From an uncultured Prevotellaceae bacterium (GTDB lineage Bacteria; Bacteroidota; Bacteroidia; Bacteroidales; Bacteroidaceae), in contig UQST01000004.1 in NCBI GenBank assembly GCA_900543815.1, positions 72,484 to 136,483 on the forward strand: a stretch of 64,000 nt of DNA, written 5' to 3'. Positions 60,101 to 64,000 of this stretch are shown in pieces. The stretch's first letter is position 1. Each line of letters opens with the position of its first letter. The notes beneath the pieces are model-generated. The model did no database searches. It was not told the DNA's origin and was given only the letters and a program-made list of their open reading frames with translations. A program made the position numbers and the translations under genes.

Positions 60101-60616
60101 ATGGCATTCTTACACAATCAACTGCTGAGCGGGGAGATGAAGAGTGCGCTCCTCCGTCTTGCCCCATTGCTTCATGAGGCCGACCCCATGTGGTGTGTCT
60201 ATGGATCATGTGCACTGGCTCTCAACGGTGTGCCGGGTGTAGATGTACACGATGTGGATATACTCCTGTCATCTGGTGGAGTGCAGCGCCTCATGCAGCA
60301 GTTTCCTCAGGCTCGTCTGCTCACCGACGACCGTCCGGGAAGCCGCTTCCGCTCCCTTCACGCGCGTGTATATATAAGAGATGTAGAGATAGACCTGAGC
60401 GGCGACTTGCAGTTGCTCACCCAAGGAAAGTGGAGTCCTGTGCAGGTGGAGCACGTGTGTCTGACCGATGGCATCCGCTTTGCCTCCCTGCCCGACTGTG
60501 TACGCCTGCTCCGTCAGTTTGGCCGTCCCAAGGATTTCATGCGGCTGGAGCTTGTGGATGCAGCCTGCAGCCAAGGCTTGTGTGCCTGGCCTGCATCGCA
60601 TCCGGGCAAGCCATAG
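60101..60616 (+). CDS. Nucleotidyltransferase-fold protein
   Basis: 171 residues. VYGSCALALNGVPG and VHDVDILLSSGGV give the GS...DxD pattern of the nucleotidyltransferase superfamily, and VEIDLSGDL supplies a third acidic position. There is no recognised second domain; the C-terminal third (RLLRQFGRPKDFMRLELVDA) is a short helical segment. No HEPN partner or antitoxin gene flanks it. Relatives include small-molecule nucleotidyltransferases and toxin/antitoxin components; the role here is open. Confidence 0.72.
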   Translation: MAFLHNQLLSGEMKSALLRLAPLLHEADPMWCVYGSCALALNGVPGVDVHDVDILLSSGGVQRLMQQFPQARLLTDDRPGSRFRSLHARVYIRDVEIDLSGDLQLLTQGKWSPVQVEHVCLTDGIRFASLPDCVRLLRQFGRPKDFMRLELVDAACSQGLCAWPASHPGKP

Positions 60617-60676
60617 GGAATGGCAGTGAGCATGTTGGTGCGGCATCTTACTTGTCTCCCTCTGTGCTCCCTTTGG

Positions 60677-61903
60677 TCAGAAGCGTGTGAAGGTCTTGGC
60701 TGCACAGTTCTTGCCGCCCTTCTGCACCAGTGCCTTCTGCCTCTCTGTCCTCAGCATGGGCAGTGCAATGCTGGCGGAGTCTGATTCCTTGGTATAGACG
60801 TGTCGGCTAAGCATGTTGGTTCGGTCATTGGGGAACATCCTTTCGGGGGACACCCTTCCCTGCGCCTGCATGACGGATGTGGTGCAGGTGACATCCTCGC
60901 ATGTACACCAGGTGAGCATACTCTCCACTTCGGTGTGCCCGTTTCTGTTGGTATAGTTGATGTGTACGCGGGCTGTCATCGGACTGTTGCGCCATCCTGT
61001 GTGACTGTGTAGTCTCATCTCCAGTCCCTCGGTTTCTCCGTCGAAGCATACGGGCTGTGTGCTCTGGGCATCCACCCAGAGTGTTCCATACAGGAAACGC
61101 AGAGCGGGAGTGCGCGGGTTATGGATCAGTCGTATGCGGTACAGGCGCTGGCTACCATCTGCCGATGTCATCAGGTGACATTCCGTATGATAGTCTGTTT
61201 CATACCGGAAGTGCTTGCTTTTGGGACTCTTGGTCATCAAGGGCAGGCACAGATTGTTCCACAGGTCACCCCATCTGGCCACTGGTCCCAGTGAGAGGGT
61301 ATAGTGAAGGTTTGAGTATTTGAGTGGCTGGCAACCCTGCTCGCCGCAGTAATGGATTCCCGACAGCATCTTCGTCTTGGCCAGACACACTGCGCTCCTG
61401 GCAGAGAACACACCCTCTATCAGATGGCTGCTGCCGTTAAGTTCATTGTCCTGGCGTATGAAGTATTCCGATGTCAACTTCCTGTTTTGCTTCAGTTCGG
61501 CCTGCATCTGGCTGGCTACCTTGTGCAGGATTTCCGCTGTGGCCTCCTCGGTGATGGCCGTACTCTCGTGCAGGGGAGTAAGTGCCACTTCTTGGGCAAT
61601 CTCGCCAGCCTTGAGCATACGCCTCTCATAGCCGGCACACGACAGTTGCACCGTCTCGTCTGTTGGTAGCCTGCACATTCCCTCCTCATTCGTCCATGCG
61701 TGCCAGCCATTGCTGGATGACACCCTCGCGAGCGACAGTGCCTTGCCTGTGACAGCATTGGTGATGCGGCATGTGGCGTAATTCTGTACAGGGAGACTCT
61801 TGCTCTGCACCTTCCCTATACCGGTGAGCGCACATGAGAGAACCAGCAGGCAGCATGCCCACCTCTTGCTTGTGCCCCTGGGGCAGTGTGTCTTGTTTGT
61901 CAT
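60677..61903 (-). CDS. CarboxypepD_reg-like secreted protein
   Basis: 408 residues with a signal segment (WACCLLVLSCALTGIGKVQS). Residues about 40-115 resemble a carboxypeptidase-regulatory-like beta sandwich (ITNAVTGKALSLARVSSSNG, WTNEEGMCRLP), and the rest is a beta-rich region with paired cysteines (CLAKTKMLSGIHYCGEQGC). This is the layout of Bacteroidetes DUF-type surface proteins with an N-terminal CarboxypepD_reg-like domain. No catalytic motif seen. It has a full promoter at 62152-62183, about 240 bases before the ATG. Confidence 0.72.
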   Translation of the reverse strand: MTNKTHCPRGTSKRWACCLLVLSCALTGIGKVQSKSLPVQNYATCRITNAVTGKALSLARVSSSNGWHAWTNEEGMCRLPTDETVQLSCAGYERRMLKAGEIAQEVALTPLHESTAITEEATAEILHKVASQMQAELKQNRKLTSEYFIRQDNELNGSSHLIEGVFSARSAVCLAKTKMLSGIHYCGEQGCQPLKYSNLHYTLSLGPVARWGDLWNNLCLPLMTKSPKSKHFRYETDYHTECHLMTSADGSQRLYRIRLIHNPRTPALRFLYGTLWVDAQSTQPVCFDGETEGLEMRLHSHTGWRNSPMTARVHINYTNRNGHTEVESMLTWCTCEDVTCTTSVMQAQGRVSPERMFPNDRTNMLSRHVYTKESDSASIALPMLRTERQKALVQKGGKNCAAKTFTRF

Positions 61904-62183
61904 GTATCTGATGTTTTATGTCCAGTGTTCTTCGTTAGCCGTATAGATGTAATCGTTAAACCGATGATAAGTGAACTCGTGCTTTTGGGGCATGATAGTA
62001 CTTGCATGAAGAACTACAACTTAGTGCCTAAGGCATCAAGGTTGTATTCTGCGTGCGGTCAGCCAGAATCCTTTTGTGTAGGGTTAGCTCTCCTACGTCA
62101 AAGACAATGTGTTGTTTTCATGTGATCTTCTTGTTTTAGTTGGCTCTGCTGCAAATGTAGATGTTTCTTTTTGCTCCGCCAAA
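61904..62183 (-). promoter_or_regulatory. Promoter and long structured leader of the 60677-61903 gene
   Basis: Minus strand: TTTG (62180-62183), 20 bases, TACATTTG (62152-62159). The predicted 240-base leader contains a perfect-looking stem ACAACCTTGATGCCT / AGGCACTAAGTTGT (near 62010-62045) and ATTCTG/CAGAAT (near 62047-62072). No coding frame of note, so a regulatory leader or small RNA is possible. Confidence 0.55.
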
Positions 62184-62270
62184 CAAAAAAGGTCATTTTT
62201 GTTGTAGAGTCAACTTACTGTATAGTCTATGGGTGTGCTTGCGGATGGCCGGGGGAGGGGGCTGTGGTGC

Positions 62271-62873
62271 TCAGTTCCCCCTCTCGTATCTTGTGTCCTT
62301 GTTATGTCCTGTCTGGCGCAGAACGCCCCGTGCTACAAGTTCCTTTATGCGTGTGTGGGCAGTGCTCCGCTTCAGGCTGAACAGCCGGGCAAACTCGGCA
62401 CTGGTGATGCTGCTGTGGTTCTGGAAGTAGGCATCCAGATAGGAAACCATCTCGGCAGACGTGCCTGCCACGAGTGCGGCATTGCGGGGTACCTCGCGGA
62501 AGTGCGGCTTGCCCACGGCTGTGCGCAGTTCTTCACTGGGCTGGAAGGCTATGTCGCGCACCGCCACCGAGCGTATGCTTCCCTTCGTGTTGCGGTGTAC
62601 GGTCGCGTCTGTGCCAACCGTCAGCCTGAAGGTGCCGAGCGATGGCAGGCGCACCTCGTTGCCTTCGCGCAGCAGCCTGGCCAGCACGTCGGCAAAGTCC
62701 TGTAACACTTGTTTGGCCGTTCCACGGCTTTCTCCTCCGTAGGCCGCTATCATCTCGGCCAGTTTTTCCTCCTCCACGACGGGGCTGTTGACTATGCGTG
62801 GGAAGAGCCGAGGCTCACTGTCATTGTTGTTTCTCTGTGGTGGCATCTGCTGCCATTCTATGTCTATGGGCAT
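62271..62873 (-). CDS. HU-like DNA-binding protein with C-terminal winged helix
   Basis: 200 residues from ATG 62873 (MPIDIEWQQMPPQRNNND); the open frame continues upstream but across hairpins, so it is rejected. Residues about 1-130 match the HU-HIG group (AKQVLQDFADVLARLLREGN, VRLPSLGTFRLTVGT). Residues about 140-195 look like a winged helix: FARLFSLKRSTAHTRIKELV, then ARGVLRQTGHNKDTRY. It should bind DNA and may regulate or organise it. Its leader holds two inverted hairpins. Confidence 0.82.
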   Translation of the reverse strand: MPIDIEWQQMPPQRNNNDSEPRLFPRIVNSPVVEEEKLAEMIAAYGGESRGTAKQVLQDFADVLARLLREGNEVRLPSLGTFRLTVGTDATVHRNTKGSIRSVAVRDIAFQPSEELRTAVGKPHFREVPRNAALVAGTSAEMVSYLDAYFQNHSSITSAEFARLFSLKRSTAHTRIKELVARGVLRQTGHNKDTRYERGN

Positions 62874-62933
62874 TGTCAGATAGTTTTTGTGTGGTTTGTA
62901 ATCAGTTCCTTTCCCGTCCGCTGCAGAGTGCTT

Positions 62934-63029
62934 CACCGTCCAACCCGAGGCTGGACGGTGCGAGCAACTATATTGCATTGCCGTATGAAGCAAGCTTCTC
63001 TGACCGTCCAGCCTTGGGTTGGACGGTGA
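62934..63029 (-). repeat. Inverted pair of 27-28-base hairpins in the HU-like gene leader
   Basis: 62934-62960: CACCGTCCA...TGGACGGTG around ACCCGAGGC. 63002-63029: GACCGTCCA...TGGACGGTGA around GCCTTGGGT. Each is a hairpin, and the two are inverted copies of each other, 41 bases apart. Confidence 0.85.
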
Positions 63030-63060
63030 AGGAATGTTCTTCGTGCACAGACGGACAGTA

Positions 63061-63068
63061 CAAAGGTA
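63061..63068 (-). promoter_or_regulatory. Promoter -7 box for the HU-like gene
   Basis: TACCTTTG on the minus strand; the transcript would start near 63055 and include both hairpins. The region 63070-63397 holds no gene I can support. Confidence 0.5.
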
Positions 63069-63397
63069 GGGATAAAAATGGACTTCTGCGAAGTAATGAG
63101 GATGTTTTCCTCGGATTAAATCCAAATGGCACGTCCGAGAAAACAGACGTTGGGATAGTTGGTCATGTGACTTTGTGCTTCCCGACGGGCGTAAGGCATC
63201 ATGGAGGCGGGATGGAGGAGGCGGCGTCTGGTGTGGGTCGTATTGTGATCTGTCGGCTAATGAAGACGCTGTGTGAACGCAAAAAGATGACGAAACGAGA
63301 ATAGGTCATCCTTTCGTTGATTAATTCATGTAATTTTGAGTAGCTGATAAAATGGATGTCCTCCCTCCTGTGTATGTGTCTCCATACAGGGGAAGCC

Positions 63398-63868
63398 TTA
63401 TCCCCAATGGTAATTTTCCATCACAGCAAGTGCCTCCGTGATGGAGCTCACCCCAAGTTTCTTGAATGCTCTTGCCCTGTAAGTCTTGACAGTTGCTATG
63501 CTGACGTTCATCCAGAGTGCGATAAGCTTTATTGGCCAGCCACCCTTTGCAAGTACCAAAACAGACATCTCCGTAGGTGTAATCCTGATGTTTTCTTTCA
63601 GGCAGTACTTGTCCTTCTTGAGGTTATGCTCCCATATTTTCCCGGATGATGTGACCAGAAGGCTTTTCTGTTGCTTGCATGTTGATGGCTGGATGATAAT
63701 CAAACCGATTTGTCTGTCCTGCAGCTTTATTGGGGTGAACTGCAGGTTGATACAGAAAACACGTCCATTGACTTCTATGGGGTAATCTTCAATACATATA
63801 TGCTCATCCCATTCTTCGTCTGCATGGTGCAAGGGGCTTTTTTCCTGTGATGACTTCAAACGCCCCAA
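63398..63868 (-). CDS. LuxR-type regulator, N-terminus uncertain
   Basis: 156 residues if a TTG at 63868 is used; there is no in-frame ATG. The C-terminal LuxR/GerE helix-turn-helix is clear: ITPTEMSVLVLAKGG, KLIALWMNVSIATVKTYRAR, KLGVSSITEALAVM. The upstream part (VFCINLQFTPIKLQDRQIGL) looks like the end of a PAS-like domain, and in-frame codons 5' of the TTG still read as plausible protein (KADLPWHSCNALWPQIFKEA) back to a stop at 63929-63931. So the gene may be truncated or use a rare start. No promoter box is visible. Confidence 0.6.
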   Translation of the reverse strand: MGRLKSSQEKSPLHHADEEWDEHICIEDYPIEVNGRVFCINLQFTPIKLQDRQIGLIIIQPSTCKQQKSLLVTSSGKIWEHNLKKDKYCLKENIRITPTEMSVLVLAKGGWPIKLIALWMNVSIATVKTYRARAFKKLGVSSITEALAVMENYHWG

Positions 63869-64000
63869 TGCCTCCTTGAAGATTTGAGGCCATAGGGCAT
63901 TGCAGGAATGCCATGGTAGGTCTGCTTTCTATGTTAATATCCAAATGTTTTGACCATTATTTTCAATTTATGCTGAGATTTTATATTCAGGGGTGAATGT

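Noticed and set aside
62934..63029. Insertion sequence ends
   Set aside because: Only about 40 bases lie between the inverted hairpins, with no transposase and no target-site duplication visible.

Overview
The window comes from a Gram-negative member of the Bacteroidales, most like a GC-rich Prevotellaceae. The evidence is the family content: DUF3244, DUF4369-type lipoproteins, an HU-HIG protein, a PorX/SprE pair, GH97, a Wzi-type capsule protein and meso-diaminopimelate dehydrogenase. Promoters also follow the Bacteroidetes pattern, TTTG (or TTG), about 19-20 bases, then TAnnTTTG, and this recurs upstream of many genes. No rRNA, insertion sequence, phage or CRISPR array was seen. One tRNA (Pro, GGG) is present.

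Layout. 1-1410: 5' part of pnp on the minus strand. 1600-5963: plus-strand housekeeping and cell-envelope genes (thioredoxin-like lipoprotein, greA-HIT, SGNH hydrolase-manC). 6691-12784: exopolysaccharide block with a minus operon (tyrosine autokinase, Wzi, small lipoprotein) and a divergent polyprenyl glycosylphosphotransferase. 12847-15772: hypothetical gene, ZapB-like coiled coil, zapA and rny. 16342-20309: HAD hydrolase, U32 protein, phytase-like esterase, ddh. 20721-27808: membrane glycosyltransferase, then a minus operon of GDPD-like, LtaS-like, GtrA and GT2 genes, and a divergent WaaP-like kinase. 28509-37729: DUF3244 protein and a long minus run aroA, small membrane protein, SprE/PorW-like, PorX, TsaE, TPR protein. 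37835-37907: tRNA-Pro. 38326-41997: cytidylyltransferase, asparagine-synthase-like protein, LicD and a divergent fucosyltransferase-like gene. 42499-46257: Gfo/Idh/MocA oxidoreductase and a HEAT/DUF1080 protein. 46986-51325: acyltransferase and three glycosyltransferases. 51388-59972: secreted proteins, including a double F5/8-C protein and a GH97 glycosidase. 60101-63868: a nucleotidyltransferase, a CarboxypepD_reg-like protein, an HU-like protein and a LuxR-type regulator.

Common themes. Much of the window builds or edits surface glycans: GDP-mannose supply, Wzc/Wzi export, an initiating transferase, several glycosyltransferases, and two separate gene sets (LtaS/GtrA/GT2 and cytidylyltransferase/LicD) that look suited to adding phospho-substituents. 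PorX and SprE link to type IX secretion, and three secreted proteins here share a short C-terminal motif, although no core secretion channel gene lies in the window.

The most unusual signal is intergenic. Five gaps each hold a four-unit array with an exact 22-bp period, built on a 12-bp palindrome GCAGYGCRCTGC. Three further unrelated repeat families in the gaps have the same 22-bp period, and one of them continues in phase from a palindromic array. I cannot assign these arrays a function from sequence alone.
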